Below are positions 9,658-18,917 of a DNA stretch of 37,016 nucleotides, piece by piece (position 1 is the first letter of the stretch; the number at the start of each line of letters is the position of its first letter). A model generated the notes under the pieces. That model was not told the DNA's origin and searched no databases. It saw nothing but the letters and a program-made list of their open reading frames with translations. Location of the stretch: positions 1-37,016 of the forward strand of contig NZ_LIRG01000166.1 of NCBI RefSeq assembly GCF_001419695.1. Direction: 5' to 3'. The DNA is from Streptomyces prasinopilosus (GTDB lineage: Bacteria; Actinomycetota; Actinomycetes; Streptomycetales; Streptomycetaceae). A program made the translations under genes and the position numbers.

Positions 9658-10325
9658 CAGCGCTCACCGCCCTGCTGCTCGGCAGCCGCGGCCCGGGCCT
9701 CGGGGGAGGGGCCGAACTGCTCGTCCAGCATCCGCTCGTACTGGGCCTGCGAGATTCCCAGTCGCTCGCGCACGCTCTCCGGGCCCACCCCCGGCAGACC
9801 GAGGTTCTCGGAGGTCATCACGTCCCGGCCCGCGTCCTTCCACCCCTGCGCGCTGTTCTCCCAGGCGCGGTCGAAGGACTCCTTGCTGTAGTCGGCGTCC
9901 CTGACGTGGGTGAACGCGTTGCTCGACAGGACCTGCCCCCAGTCCTTGCCGGTGACCTCCTCCTCGGAGGCGTACGGGTTGCCCATGACGGAGTTGACGC
10001 CGATCTTCATGGCGCCCTCCACGTACTGGTCGACCTCGTAGTACGTGCCGGCCGCCAGCCCGGTCTTGAGCGCGAACCCGTTCCCCTCGTTGATCAGGGA
10101 GCGCACGCCCCACTCCCACCGCTCGCAGAAGGAGTCGAAGGCGCTGGTGAGGCCCGCCGCGCCCAGTTCGAGCCCGGACAGCGCGATGTCGCCGAAGCCG
10201 CGGCCCGTGCCGGCCTCGCCGACCATGCCGAGTTCCTTCAGCTCGCCCAGGGCGAGCGTCAGCCCCTTGGCGATCTCGTCGAGGCCGATCGCCGCCAGGT
10301 CCTTGCCGTCGCCGCCTCCCGTCAT
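9657..10325 (-). CDS. ESX-like secreted-protein partner of the toxin operon
   Basis: 222 residues, from MTGGGDGKDLAAIGLDEI to EQQGGER. It is rich in Ala, Gly, Glu and Leu and looks mostly helical, with no signal peptide and no canonical WXG motif, although aromatic-Gly pairs occur (EWEWG-type context near 70, DWGQ near 129). No family is recognised with certainty. Its position, overlapping the SseB-like gene by ATGA and the toxin by TGATG, suggests a T7SS accessory, chaperone or co-secreted substrate. An ATG far upstream in the same frame is rejected because it would overlap nearly all of the SseB-like gene. Confidence 0.55.
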   Translation of the reverse strand: MTGGGDGKDLAAIGLDEIAKGLTLALGELKELGMVGEAGTGRGFGDIALSGLELGAAGLTSAFDSFCERWEWGVRSLINEGNGFALKTGLAAGTYYEVDQYVEGAMKIGVNSVMGNPYASEEEVTGKDWGQVLSSNAFTHVRDADYSKESFDRAWENSAQGWKDAGRDVMTSENLGLPGVGPESVRERLGISQAQYERMLDEQFGPSPEARAAAAEQQGGER

Positions 10326-10879
10326 CGGGGCGCACCCCCTCGACGCACGTGATCCACGGCGAAGGCGTCGGGCACCACTCCCGCCACCGGCGGGAACAGC
10401 ACCGCGTGCTCGACGCCGTCGGCCGCGTCCAGGGCCACGCCGCAGGGAACCCCGGCCGCCGGCACCGCCACGTCCAGCAGCCGCGCCCCGAGCACCGTCC
10501 GGTACGTCCACTCCTGGTGGGCCTCGTCGCGGGCCGACGCGTACCGGGCCAGGGCCGATGTGTCGGAGAAGGCCAGGATCCAGCGCACGCCGCCGAAGTC
10601 GGCGGTGAGCCATCCGCCGCTCCGCAGCGGGACCAGTACCGCCGTGTCCCGGAAGGCCGCCAGCAGCGCGGTGAACTCCCGGCGCCGGGACGCGACTTCC
10701 GCATCGGAGGGCTCGGCGCCCCGGTCCGTCTCCGCCGGGCCGGGACCCGCGAGCGCCGGGGTGCTCCCGGAAACCTCCAACGGGCGCGATTCCTTTGGTG
10801 GTTGACCGGCCATCTCCGCGTATTCGGCAAGTCGGGAACGCCGTACCGGCACCCCCGTGCCGCCCCCAGGATCTGTCAT
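10322..10879 (-). CDS. SseB-family protein, first gene of the toxin operon
   Basis: 185 residues. After a low-complexity Pro/Gly/Glu N-terminal segment (1-65), residues 67-165 match the SseB N-terminal fold: EFTALLAAFRDTAVLVPL, a central GGVRWILAFSDTSALARYA, and VPCGVALDAADGVEHAVLFP. SseB-domain proteins recur in Streptomyces beside ESX/T7SS substrates, where their role is poorly known; a chaperone or adaptor role is inferred. The ATG at 10879 is preferred over one seven codons upstream because AAGGTGG is suitably placed before it. It starts the reverse-strand operon. Confidence 0.6.
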   Translation of the reverse strand: MTDPGGGTGVPVRRSRLAEYAEMAGQPPKESRPLEVSGSTPALAGPGPAETDRGAEPSDAEVASRRREFTALLAAFRDTAVLVPLRSGGWLTADFGGVRWILAFSDTSALARYASARDEAHQEWTYRTVLGARLLDVAVPAAGVPCGVALDAADGVEHAVLFPPVAGVVPDAFAVDHVRRGGAPR

Positions 10880-11400
10880 CGCACCACCTTGGCACATCAC
10901 CCGTTCTCGCTTTCACGGCAACCCAGTTGACCTCCCGCCGGTCCGGCCGCAGGGGCCCGCGCGGCTCGTCGTGGCGGAGTCCCGCCGGTCGCCCGGCGGA
11001 CGGCGGGGAGGCGGGTACGGACCCGGTGCTCGGACGAGGTCAGCCCTTGCGCTCCGCCACCGCACAGGTCCCGCTGCGGACGTCTCGCCGGCCGGTGACC
11101 GGCTCTCCGGGTTCCGAGGGCTAGTCCTCGGCGGCCACGGCGTCGTTAGGGACGGCGGAGGTTCGCGGCAGCCGGGGCCGATCGCCGGGAGCGACGGTTC
11201 CGCGTACTGGGCGAGGTGGTGCCGACCACCGCGAAACGGGTGGTGCGGCGGGTGGTCGCGCGTGGGGAGGCCGTTCACCCCGGGCGTCGGTGACCTCGGG
11301 GCGGAGGGCTCCGCCGACGGCACGGAGGGGGAGCCGGGAGGTGCGGCCGGCCCGGTAGGGCGTGGTGATACCCGAAGGGGTGAATCGCATGGCCGGCCCT
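10880..11400. other. Divergent intergenic region, no supported gene
   Basis: This lies between the divergent SseB-like and Scr1-like genes. A reverse open frame at 11121-11390 has clearly less GC-biased third positions than neighbouring genes and no recognisable product, so it is not called. The control region of the toxin operon should lie near 10880-10960, but no convincing -35/-10 pair was found. Confidence 0.4.
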
Positions 11401-11428
11401 TTGAGGGAGACCTATCGCGATCTAACGT
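11401..11428 (+). promoter_or_regulatory. Probable promoter of the HTH/DUF5753-DUF397 pair
   Basis: TTGAGG (11401-11406) and TAACGT (11423-11428) are separated by 16 bases and resemble a principal-sigma (HrdB-type) promoter in an otherwise GC-rich region. It would give a leader of roughly 120 bases before the ATG at 11554. Confidence 0.5.
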
Positions 11429-11553
11429 GAATGTGACGGATCGGCCGCATCCGGTGACTGTCCGAGGGGTGTCCGGTGCTGTCCGGACGGCCGAGGCGGT
11501 TGGTCCGGGGGCAGGGCGTCGCGGTACGGCGCGGGACGACGGAGAGGCGCGAC

Positions 11554-12429
11554 ATGTCGGTGGACGGCGAGGCGGTACGGGTCGGGGGCGAGGCGGACGA
11601 GCCGGGGTGGGAGGTGGACCCGGACGACGAGTGGGGCGTGGCCGTTCTCGCCACGGTGGGGCGTCAGTTGAGACTGCGGCGGGAGGCCGTGGGGATGCGG
11701 GTCGCCGACTTCGCGGCGGCGGTCAGGTACGGGGACGACCTGGTCTACAAGGTGGAGAGCGGGAAGCGGATTCCCCGGCAGGAGTACCTGGACAGGGCCG
11801 ACGAGGTGCTGGGCGCGGGCGGGCTCGTCGCGGCGGCCTGGGAGGACGTGAAGAAGGTCCGGTACCCGAAGAGGGTGCGGGAGCTGGGGAAGCTGGAGGC
11901 CAGGGCGGTCGAGATCGGCTTGTACGAGTGCAACATCGTCCCCGGGCTGTTGCAGACACCGGAGCACGTAAGAGCCCTGATCGAGGCTGCGCAGCCGCCG
12001 TACTCGTCCGATGATGTGGAACGCATGGTGGCTGCACGGTTGGCTCGGCAATCCGTCTTCGAACGCGATCCGGTTCCCTCGATGCACTTCGTACTGGAAG
12101 AGGCCCCGCTGCGTCGGCGGGTCGGGGGCACAATGGTGTGGCGGCGACAGCTCGAACGTCTGCTAGAGGTGGGGCAGTTGAAAAATGTCACGCTTCAGGT
12201 CATGCCGACGGACACCGATGCCCATCCAGGGCTGGACGGCAGGATCGAGTTGCTGAAGTTCCCGGACGGTACGACGGTGGGGCGCTCCGATGGTGCGTTC
12301 AACGGGCGGCCGATCACCGACCCGAAGCAGTTGCGCATCGTCGAGCTGCGGTATGGCACGATCCGGGCGCAGGCTCTCCCGCCCAGGGAGTCGTCGGCCT
12401 TCATCGAGACACTGCTGGGAGAAGCATGA
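11554..12429 (+). CDS. Helix-turn-helix regulator, DUF5753 (Scr1-like)
   Basis: 291 residues. An XRE-type helix-turn-helix occupies about 30-85 (VGRQLRLRREAVGM, then VYKVESGKRIPR). The rest is the DUF5753 region, recognised from YECNIVPGLLQTPEHVRAL, FVLEEAPLRRRVGG and LQVMPTDTDAHPG. Streptomyces carry many such genes, nearly always followed by a DUF397 gene; Scr1/Scr2 of S. coelicolor is the studied example, described as a toxin-antitoxin-like pair that affects antibiotic production. The ATG at 11554 is chosen for the GGAGAGG eight bases upstream; the earlier in-frame start at 11476 only adds Arg-rich leader. It overlaps the next gene by four bases (ATGA). Confidence 0.85.
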   Translation: MSVDGEAVRVGGEADEPGWEVDPDDEWGVAVLATVGRQLRLRREAVGMRVADFAAAVRYGDDLVYKVESGKRIPRQEYLDRADEVLGAGGLVAAAWEDVKKVRYPKRVRELGKLEARAVEIGLYECNIVPGLLQTPEHVRALIEAAQPPYSSDDVERMVAARLARQSVFERDPVPSMHFVLEEAPLRRRVGGTMVWRRQLERLLEVGQLKNVTLQVMPTDTDAHPGLDGRIELLKFPDGTTVGRSDGAFNGRPITDPKQLRIVELRYGTIRAQALPPRESSAFIETLLGEA

Positions 12430-12635
12430 TTCGCAAGAACTCTGCCGGAGACGCCTCCGAACCAGTGTGGTTCAAGAGCAGCTACAGCGGCGGTACCGAC
12501 GGCAACTCCTGCGTGGAGCTTGCCCTCACCCCCGGCACGGTGCACGTCCGCGACTCCAAGGACGTCGAAGGCCCCCGACTGGCCCTCACCCCCGGCCCGT
12601 GGGCGCACTTCGTGAGGTACGCCTCGGAGGGGTGA
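12426..12635 (+). CDS. DUF397 protein, partner of the Scr1-like regulator
   Basis: 69 residues with the DUF397 hallmarks: WFKSSYSGGTDGNSCVELA, VHVRDSKD and a final WAHFVRYA. DUF397 proteins are small partners of DUF5753 regulators and may form their antitoxin or toxin partner; the direction is disputed and not decided here. It starts inside the stop codon of the regulator (ATGA overlap), so the two are translationally coupled. A longer open frame extends upstream but overlaps the regulator throughout and has no family support. Confidence 0.85.
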   Translation: MIRKNSAGDASEPVWFKSSYSGGTDGNSCVELALTPGTVHVRDSKDVEGPRLALTPGPWAHFVRYASEG

Positions 12636-12636
12636 T

Positions 12637-13075
12637 CCCGCTTCGGAGAGACCGGGCAGACCGGCCACGGGGGCGTGGGCAGGTGCCGCAGGCCCGTCGG
12701 GGAGGTCATACGGCGCAGCCGGAGGGAGAGGTCCGGCCGTTCGGCGCTCTCGCGGCGGAGGGCCGGTGCGGGCAGGCCGGCGGCGGAGACGTCGGGATCG
12801 GCGGCCGTGGGCCAGAGCTTCACCAGTGCGTCCGGGGAGAGGTTCGCTCTCGGTGCGAAACGCGCGGCCAGGGGCGCCACCTCGCTGTCGTCCGTGATCG
12901 TCACCGGCTCCCGGACGGCCTTGCGGGCACGAGCGGCCGACCCGTTCGTGGTGTCCAGGAGCGGGCCGGCCCGGCGACGACGGACGGGTCGTCGATGTCG
13001 ACCAAGCTCGTGCGGAGACCCCAGAGGCCGTGGCTGACACCGCCCTCCGCGAGAGTCTGAACTGAGCGCCGAGAC
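12637..13075 (-). pseudogene. Reverse-strand gene remnant, frameshifted and truncated
   Basis: Read on the minus strand, about 13065-12960 gives a sensible stretch (VSHGLWGLRTSLVDIDD, PSVVAGPA), then the sense moves to another frame (LLDTTNGSAARARKAVREP, VTITDDSEVAPLAARFAPR) to about 12640. Third codon positions in the second part are almost all G or C, as in real Streptomyces genes. The frame change and the run into the opposing DUF397 gene suggest a decayed gene clipped at its 3' end. Product unknown. A GTG at 12904 could be read as a start, but the frame then has no proper end of its own. Confidence 0.35.
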
Positions 13076-13082
13076 AAATTAG

Positions 13083-14639
<1,557 letters not shown>

Positions 14640-14951
14640 CGCCGCCGGACCGCCACCGGCGGGGGAGGGCGGAGGCCCTTCCTCGCCCGGTCCGGCCCGG
14701 TCCGACCTGGCCCGGAACCCACAGGGCCCGGAACCAACCCGGCCCCGGGCCGGTCCGTGACCGTCCCCGGACCGGCCCGGGGCCGGACCGTCCCGGTCCG
14801 CGGCTGCCCGAATCGCCCCGGGGTCGCACTGGGGCCGGCTGGTCCCGAACGGGGGCTGCCCCAGCCGGGGCCGTGACCGGCCCGGCCAGGGCCGGGGGCT
14901 ACCCCACATGGCCCTGGCGCCCGTGCGACCGGGTCGTGGAGACTCGGACCC
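14640..14951. other. Low-complexity GC-rich spacer after gdhA
   Basis: No gene is supported. The stretch is dominated by reiterated CCGG/GGTCC units (CCGGCCCGG, CGGTCCG, GGCCCGG) capable of many alternative stems. One of these may end gdhA transcription, but none stands out as a classic terminator. Confidence 0.5.
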
Positions 14952-15284
14952 ATGCAGAAGCTCTCCTTGGACGCACTCGCCCGCGAGCACCTGGAACGTG
15001 CCGCCGCCGCCTCCACCGGACGCAGTGCGAGCACGGTCTACGGCGGCCACGAGCACACCCTGCGTCAGACCCTCCTCGCCCTGACCTCCGGGACCTCCCT
15101 CGCCGAGCACGAGAACCCCGGCGAGGCGACCCTGCTGGTGCTGCGCGGCCGGGTCCGCCTCACCAGCGGCGACACCGCGTGGGAGGGCAGGGACGGCGAC
15201 CTGATCGTCATCCCGCAGGCCCGGCACGCCCTGGAGGCCCTGGAGGACGCGGCCGTCCTCCTCACCGTCGCCAAACAGGGCTGA
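14952..15284 (+). CDS. Small cupin-domain protein
   Basis: 110 residues with a single cupin beta-barrel: LTSGTSLAEHENPGEATLLVLRGRVRL forms motif 1 (with His at about 53 and the G-x5-PG-like turn), and GDLIVIPQARHALEALEDA forms motif 2 with PxxxH. Such stand-alone cupins bind small ligands or metals; substrate unknown. Motif 1 has one clear His, so metal binding is uncertain. It starts at an ATG about 310 bases after gdhA and is probably its own unit. A cupin of this type next to gdhA may be conserved in related species, which would hint at a metabolic link. Confidence 0.75.
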   Translation: MQKLSLDALAREHLERAAAASTGRSASTVYGGHEHTLRQTLLALTSGTSLAEHENPGEATLLVLRGRVRLTSGDTAWEGRDGDLIVIPQARHALEALEDAAVLLTVAKQG

Positions 15285-15655
15285 ACGCACCAGCGCGTCG
15301 AACAGTCGGATAAGGGCGCCGCGGGCAGTCGAACGGCGCACGGGGGAGTGCGGCGCCACGGTCCGCCGCGCCGACGCGATCCCGTCGACGTGATCCCGCC
15401 GACGTTCCGCTCCACCGGCTGAGCCACCCCTCCGTCCGTTCCACCGGCCGAGCCCCCCTCCGGCCGTCGTCCCGGGTGTCAACCACGGGCGTACGGCGGA
15501 GGGCGCACGGGAGCCGGCGCATCTCAGGTCTGGGCTGGACGACGGCCCGGCGCGGCGTTCGTAGTGTCATGCCCGGGTCGAACGACGACCCGTCAGTGAG
15601 CAGGCCGCCGCGACGGGAACGCCGCGGCCGCCACCACCGAGATGGGGGATGCACC
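15285..15655. other. Spacer with weak promoter for the secreted protein
   Basis: No gene seen. A near-duplicate stretch around GTTCCGCTCCACCGGC and GTTCCACCGGCCGAG occurs at 15405-15460. TAGTGT at 15562-15567 could be a -10 box for the gene at 15656, but the possible -35 (CTGGAC, 15535-15540) is too far upstream to be convincing. Confidence 0.3.
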
Positions 15656-16093
15656 ATGAACTTCCGTACCAGGGCCGCCCGTGCGGTCTTCACCACGTCC
15701 GCGATCGCCGCCGCGGCGATGCTCTTCAGCACTCAGGCCGCCGTCGCCGCCACGGACGACAGCTTCTCCGTGGGGACGACGGGCGGCGGATGCGGTGTGG
15801 TCGACTTCGTCGACTACGGTCCGGGCCACGCGGGCGGCGGCAACAACGACGACTACCTCGTCATCCACGACTACTGCTCGGACGGCAAGGGTGTCAGGGC
15901 GTACGCCTGGGTCGACGGCCTCTACCTCGGCGCCAAGGACAACACCAACGGGCTGGCCGGCTCCGCCGTCATCTGGGACCCGGTCGGCAACGTCGTCCCC
16001 GGTGAGGCGGTGGGCATCAAGGTGTGCCTCTTCAACAGCAGCGGCACGCTCAGCCAGTGCAACGAGACGACGCGGTGGAGCGTGGACGGCTGA
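15656..16093 (+). CDS. Secreted protein with four cysteines, unknown function
   Basis: 145 residues. A clear Sec signal peptide covers about 1-32: Arg-rich start MNFRTRAARAV, an Ala-rich hydrophobic core, and a probable cut after AAVAA before TDD. The mature part of about 113 residues has four Cys (GGGCGVV, HDYCSDG, KVCLFN, SQCNET), likely two disulfides, and ends TTRWSVDG. It is rich in Gly, Asp and aromatic residues, suggesting a compact beta-fold exported to the cell surface or medium. No family is recognised. The ATG at 15656 is chosen because the longer open frame adds a long Arg-rich, non-signal extension. It converges on the two-component genes and shares their terminator. Confidence 0.75.
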   Translation: MNFRTRAARAVFTTSAIAAAAMLFSTQAAVAATDDSFSVGTTGGGCGVVDFVDYGPGHAGGGNNDDYLVIHDYCSDGKGVRAYAWVDGLYLGAKDNTNGLAGSAVIWDPVGNVVPGEAVGIKVCLFNSSGTLSQCNETTRWSVDG

Positions 16094-16100
16094 CCAGGCC

Positions 16101-16137
16101 GCGGGGCGCACCACCGAGGGGGAGTGGTGCGCCCCGC
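16101..16137. terminator. Bidirectional terminator
   Basis: A perfect 14-bp stem (16101-16114 with 16124-16137, 9-base loop) sits between the converging stop codons at 16093 and 16140 and can serve both strands. Confidence 0.8.
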
Positions 16138-16139
16138 CC

Positions 16140-16802
16140 TCACCGGGCCTGCCCGGGGACGACCAGTCCGCTCTCGTACGCCATGACGACCGCCTGGGCG
16201 CGGCTGTTGAGGGAGAGCTTGCCCATGATCCGGTGCAGGTGCGTCTTGACGGTGCCCTCGGTGACGTAGAGCTGCCGGGCGATGGCCTCGTTGTCGATGC
16301 CCAGGCCGACCAGCCGCAGGACCTCCCTCTCCCGGGTGGTCAGTTCCGACAGGGCCTCCGGCTCGACCGCCGACGAGGGCTGCCGCGTGTAGGCCTCCAC
16401 CAGGCGCCGGGTCACCGCCGGGGCGAAGAGCATCTCGCCCCGGGTGACGGTGCCGACCGCCTCGACGAGCCGCCGCGGCGACGTGTCCTTGAGCAGGAAG
16501 CCGCTGGCGCCGGCGCGCAGGGCCGCGTACACGTACTCGTCCACGTCGAAGGTCGTCAGCACGATCACGTGCGGCGGGTCCGGCACCTCCCGCAGGATCG
16601 CCTCGGTGGCGGCGATGCCGCTCATGCCCGGCAGCCGGATGTCCATCAGGACGACGTCCCACCGTTCACGGCGCACCGCCTCGACGGCCGCCTCACCGTC
16701 GGAGACCTCGCTCACGTGGGTGATGTCCGGCGCCGTCCGGAGCAGGGAGGCAAGGCCGGCCCTGACGAGCTCCTGGTCGTCCACCACGAGTACGCGTGTC
16801 AT
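16140..16802 (-). CDS. NarL/LuxR-type response regulator
   Basis: 220 residues. Receiver domain: acidic pair Asp8-Asp9 (VLVVDDQELVRAG), phosphoacceptor Asp54 (VVLMDIRLPGMSG), the conserved Thr in VIVLTTFD and Lys in FLLKDTSP. A short linker leads to the GerE-type helix-turn-helix at about 152-210 (LTTREREVLRLVGLG, VTEGTVKTHLHRIMGKL). It should bind DNA as a dimer when phosphorylated by the kinase encoded just upstream, whose stop overlaps this start by ATGA. Target genes are unknown; the flanking secreted protein is a candidate only by position. Confidence 0.93.
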   Translation of the reverse strand: MTRVLVVDDQELVRAGLASLLRTAPDITHVSEVSDGEAAVEAVRRERWDVVLMDIRLPGMSGIAATEAILREVPDPPHVIVLTTFDVDEYVYAALRAGASGFLLKDTSPRRLVEAVGTVTRGEMLFAPAVTRRLVEAYTRQPSSAVEPEALSELTTREREVLRLVGLGIDNEAIARQLYVTEGTVKTHLHRIMGKLSLNSRAQAVVMAYESGLVVPGQAR

Positions 16803-18085
16803 CGTTCCTGTCCCTCCGGCTCGCCCGGGGACGCGTGGCGGGAGGCGCGCAGCGGGAGGACCGCCGCGACCTCGAACCCGCCTCCGTCATGTGGTGCCGC
16901 GGAAAGACGCCCTCCGCAGATCTTGACCCGTTCCCGCATGCCGATCAAGCCAAGTCCCGTTCCGGGGACGGTTTCAGGTCGCCCGTCCGTGCGCGTGCGA
17001 CCGGCACGACCGCCATGAGCGGCACGACCGGCACGACCGGCACGACCGTCCGAACCGTCCGGGCCGCCGCCGTCGCGGACCGCGTCGTTGCGGACCACGA
17101 GGACGACCTCGTCCGGCGTGTGGTCCACGGTGAGGGTCACCCGCGCGCCGGGCGCGTGCTTGATGACGTTGGTGAGCGCCTCCTGGACGACCCGGTAGGC
17201 GCACACGTCGACGACGGGCGGCAGGGGGCCCGGCTCGCCCCGCGCCGTGAACCGCACGTCCAGACCGGCCGCGGTGGCACCGCTGATCAGGTCCGGCAGC
17301 CGGTCGAGACGCGGCGCCGCCCCGTACGGCGTGCCCTGCCCGTCGTCGTCGGACCGGACGCGCAGCACGGTGAGCAGACGCCGCAGTTCGTCGAGCGCTT
17401 CGCGCCCGGTCAGGGCGATGTGCCCCAGGGCCTTGCGGGCCAGGGGCACGTCGGAGGTGAGCACCGTCTCCGCCAGCCCGGCCTGGATGGTGATCACCGA
17501 CATGTGGTGGGCCACCACGTCGTGCAGCTCCCTCGCGATCGCCATGCGTTCGAGCGTGACCGCGTCGCGGGCCCGCTCCTCCTGCTCGGCCACCAGCTCC
17601 GCGGTGACGTCGCGGAGCCTGGCGTTGGCGCGGACGAGGAGGTGACGCGTATGGCCGAAGGCGATGGCCACCACGGGGACGAGGAGGGCCTGGGCGGCCG
17701 TCAGCGCGGGATGCAGGCGACCGGAGACCCCGCTCAGCACGATGACCGCGACCACCGGAACGGCCCCGGCCAGGGCGACGCCGAGCGGACGGCGCCCGGC
17801 CAGGCTGAGCAGGGCGACGGCCGGGGCCCAGAAGTTCACGGACGGCTGGTAGCCGCAGCCGAGGTAGACGGCGTAGCCGGCCGCGGACGCCAGTACGGCC
17901 GGGAACGGGAACCGCCGTCGCGCCACCAGCGGCAGCGCCGTCAGGCAGGCCAGGACGTACCCGGGCCCGTCGAACGCCCGCCAGCCGGGCGGCTGGTAGT
18001 AGGCGCCGGCGATGCAGCCGACCGCCGCGAAACCGAGGGCGATCGCGGAGTCGACCGCCAGGGGCCGTAAGCGGGGCAGGGACAC
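16799..18085 (-). CDS. Sensor histidine kinase (HisKA_3, NarL-partner type)
   Basis: 428 residues. About six hydrophobic segments fill residues 10-147 with hardly any extracellular loop, so it probably senses something in or at the membrane. The dimerisation/phosphotransfer helix carries His188 (MAIARELHDVVAHHMSV). The ATPase domain shows the N-box QEALTNVIKHA (Asn306) and G-box GTGLGLIGMRERV (375-387). The lid between them is expanded at about 338-372 by a Gly/Arg/Ala repeat (GRAGRAGRAAHGGRAGR). Translation starts at a GTG. The kinase and regulator form a two-gene operon reading away from the S10 promoter. Confidence 0.9.
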   Translation of the reverse strand: MSLPRLRPLAVDSAIALGFAAVGCIAGAYYQPPGWRAFDGPGYVLACLTALPLVARRRFPFPAVLASAAGYAVYLGCGYQPSVNFWAPAVALLSLAGRRPLGVALAGAVPVVAVIVLSGVSGRLHPALTAAQALLVPVVAIAFGHTRHLLVRANARLRDVTAELVAEQEERARDAVTLERMAIARELHDVVAHHMSVITIQAGLAETVLTSDVPLARKALGHIALTGREALDELRRLLTVLRVRSDDDGQGTPYGAAPRLDRLPDLISGATAAGLDVRFTARGEPGPLPPVVDVCAYRVVQEALTNVIKHAPGARVTLTVDHTPDEVVLVVRNDAVRDGGGPDGSDGRAGRAGRAAHGGRAGRTRTDGRPETVPGTGLGLIGMRERVKICGGRLSAAPHDGGGFEVAAVLPLRASRHASPGEPEGQER

Positions 18086-18590
18086 CCCGAGATGCTATGG
18101 CCATGACATGAGGCTCGGGCCCCGGCCGGATCCACCGCGTCGGGGACCCGGAACCGACCGCGTTTGATCCCCGTCACTCCCGGGGTATTCTCTCCAGTCC
18201 GATTGGCCAGGCCGCCGCCCGCTGTGGCAGACTAGCGGGGTTGCTCGGTCGAGTGCCGATGCTGCGCGCCTCCCGCCGGGAGGACCGGAAGCGAGTCCCA
18301 CAGTACTCGTCGTCCCATGCAGTGCATCGAGAGATGCAGGGGCGGACGTACGGGAATCTTCCGGGAAGTGTCAGCGGGGTGCAGGCCAGGCGCCCGGTGG
18401 GCTTCTCGCCCCCGCCCGCGGTTCCGGAAGGGCCCGCACTCCCACGCAGGGAAGTTCCGACAAGGGACATCCATGTCGACGGGAGCGCGACACGCCCGAC
18501 CGCGTGGGTCGGAGGAGGGGAGGGTGAGTGACAGAGCAGGCAAACCATCGGGTTCCGGAGCGTTACTAGAGACAGGACTACGAAGTAGCC
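18086..18590 (+). promoter_or_regulatory. S10-operon promoter region and long leader
   Basis: TTGGCC (18203-18208) and CAGACT (18228-18233), 19 bases apart, resemble an HrdB promoter; transcription would start near 18240 and give an rpsJ leader of about 350 bases. The leader holds small stems, for example CCTCCC/GGGAGG around 18268-18283 and TGCATC/GATGCA near 18323-18340, plus the element shared with the rpsL leader. No complete gene is seen; an open frame from 18473 overlaps the rpsJ start and is not called. Confidence 0.5.
18488..18512 (+). promoter_or_regulatory. S10 leader hairpin element identical to str leader
   Basis: Identical over 25 bases to window positions 1-25. The stem is CCGACC (18496-18501) with GGTCGG (18507-18512), loop GCGTG. 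It ends 78 bases before the rpsJ start. Presence in both ribosomal leaders and nowhere else seen in the window suggests joint control of the two operons. Confidence 0.55.
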
Positions 18591-18899
18591 ATGGCGGGAC
18601 AGAAGATCCGCATCCGGCTCAAGGCCTACGACCACGAGGTCATCGACTCCTCGGCGAAGAAGATCGTCGAGACGGTGACGCGTACTGGTGCGTCGGTCGC
18701 GGGCCCGGTGCCGCTGCCCACTGAGAAGAACGTGTACTGCGTCATCAAGTCGCCGCACAAGTACAAGGACTCGCGCGAGCACTTCGAGATGCGCACGCAC
18801 AAGCGTCTGATCGACATCCTCGACCCGACCCCCAAGACCGTTGACTCTCTGATGCGACTCGACCTCCCGGCCGGTGTCGACATCGAGATCAAGCTCTGA
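18591..18899 (+). CDS. rpsJ: 30S ribosomal protein S10
   Basis: 102 residues, standard length, starting [19 protein letters not shown] with the conserved [10 protein letters not shown] and the loop [21 protein letters not shown]10 belongs to the 30S head and, in many bacteria, also joins NusB in transcription antitermination on rRNA operons. It opens the S10 cluster after the long leader and is followed 18 bases later by rplC. Confidence 0.97.
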   Translation: MAGQKIRIRLKAYDHEVIDSSAKKIVETVTRTGASVAGPVPLPTEKNVYCVIKSPHKYKDSREHFEMRTHKRLIDILDPTPKTVDSLMRLDLPAGVDIEIKL

Positions 18900-18917
18900 G
18901 GCCGGTGATCTGAAGAG

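Noticed and set aside
11121..11390. Reverse open frame of 89 codons between the divergent genes
   Set aside because: Third positions are clearly less GC-biased than in real neighbours; no recognisable product or good ribosome binding site.
18473..18724. Upstream open frame in the S10 leader overlapping rpsJ
   Set aside because: It runs 134 bases into rpsJ in another frame, has no family resemblance, and the shared leader element is explained more simply by its hairpin.
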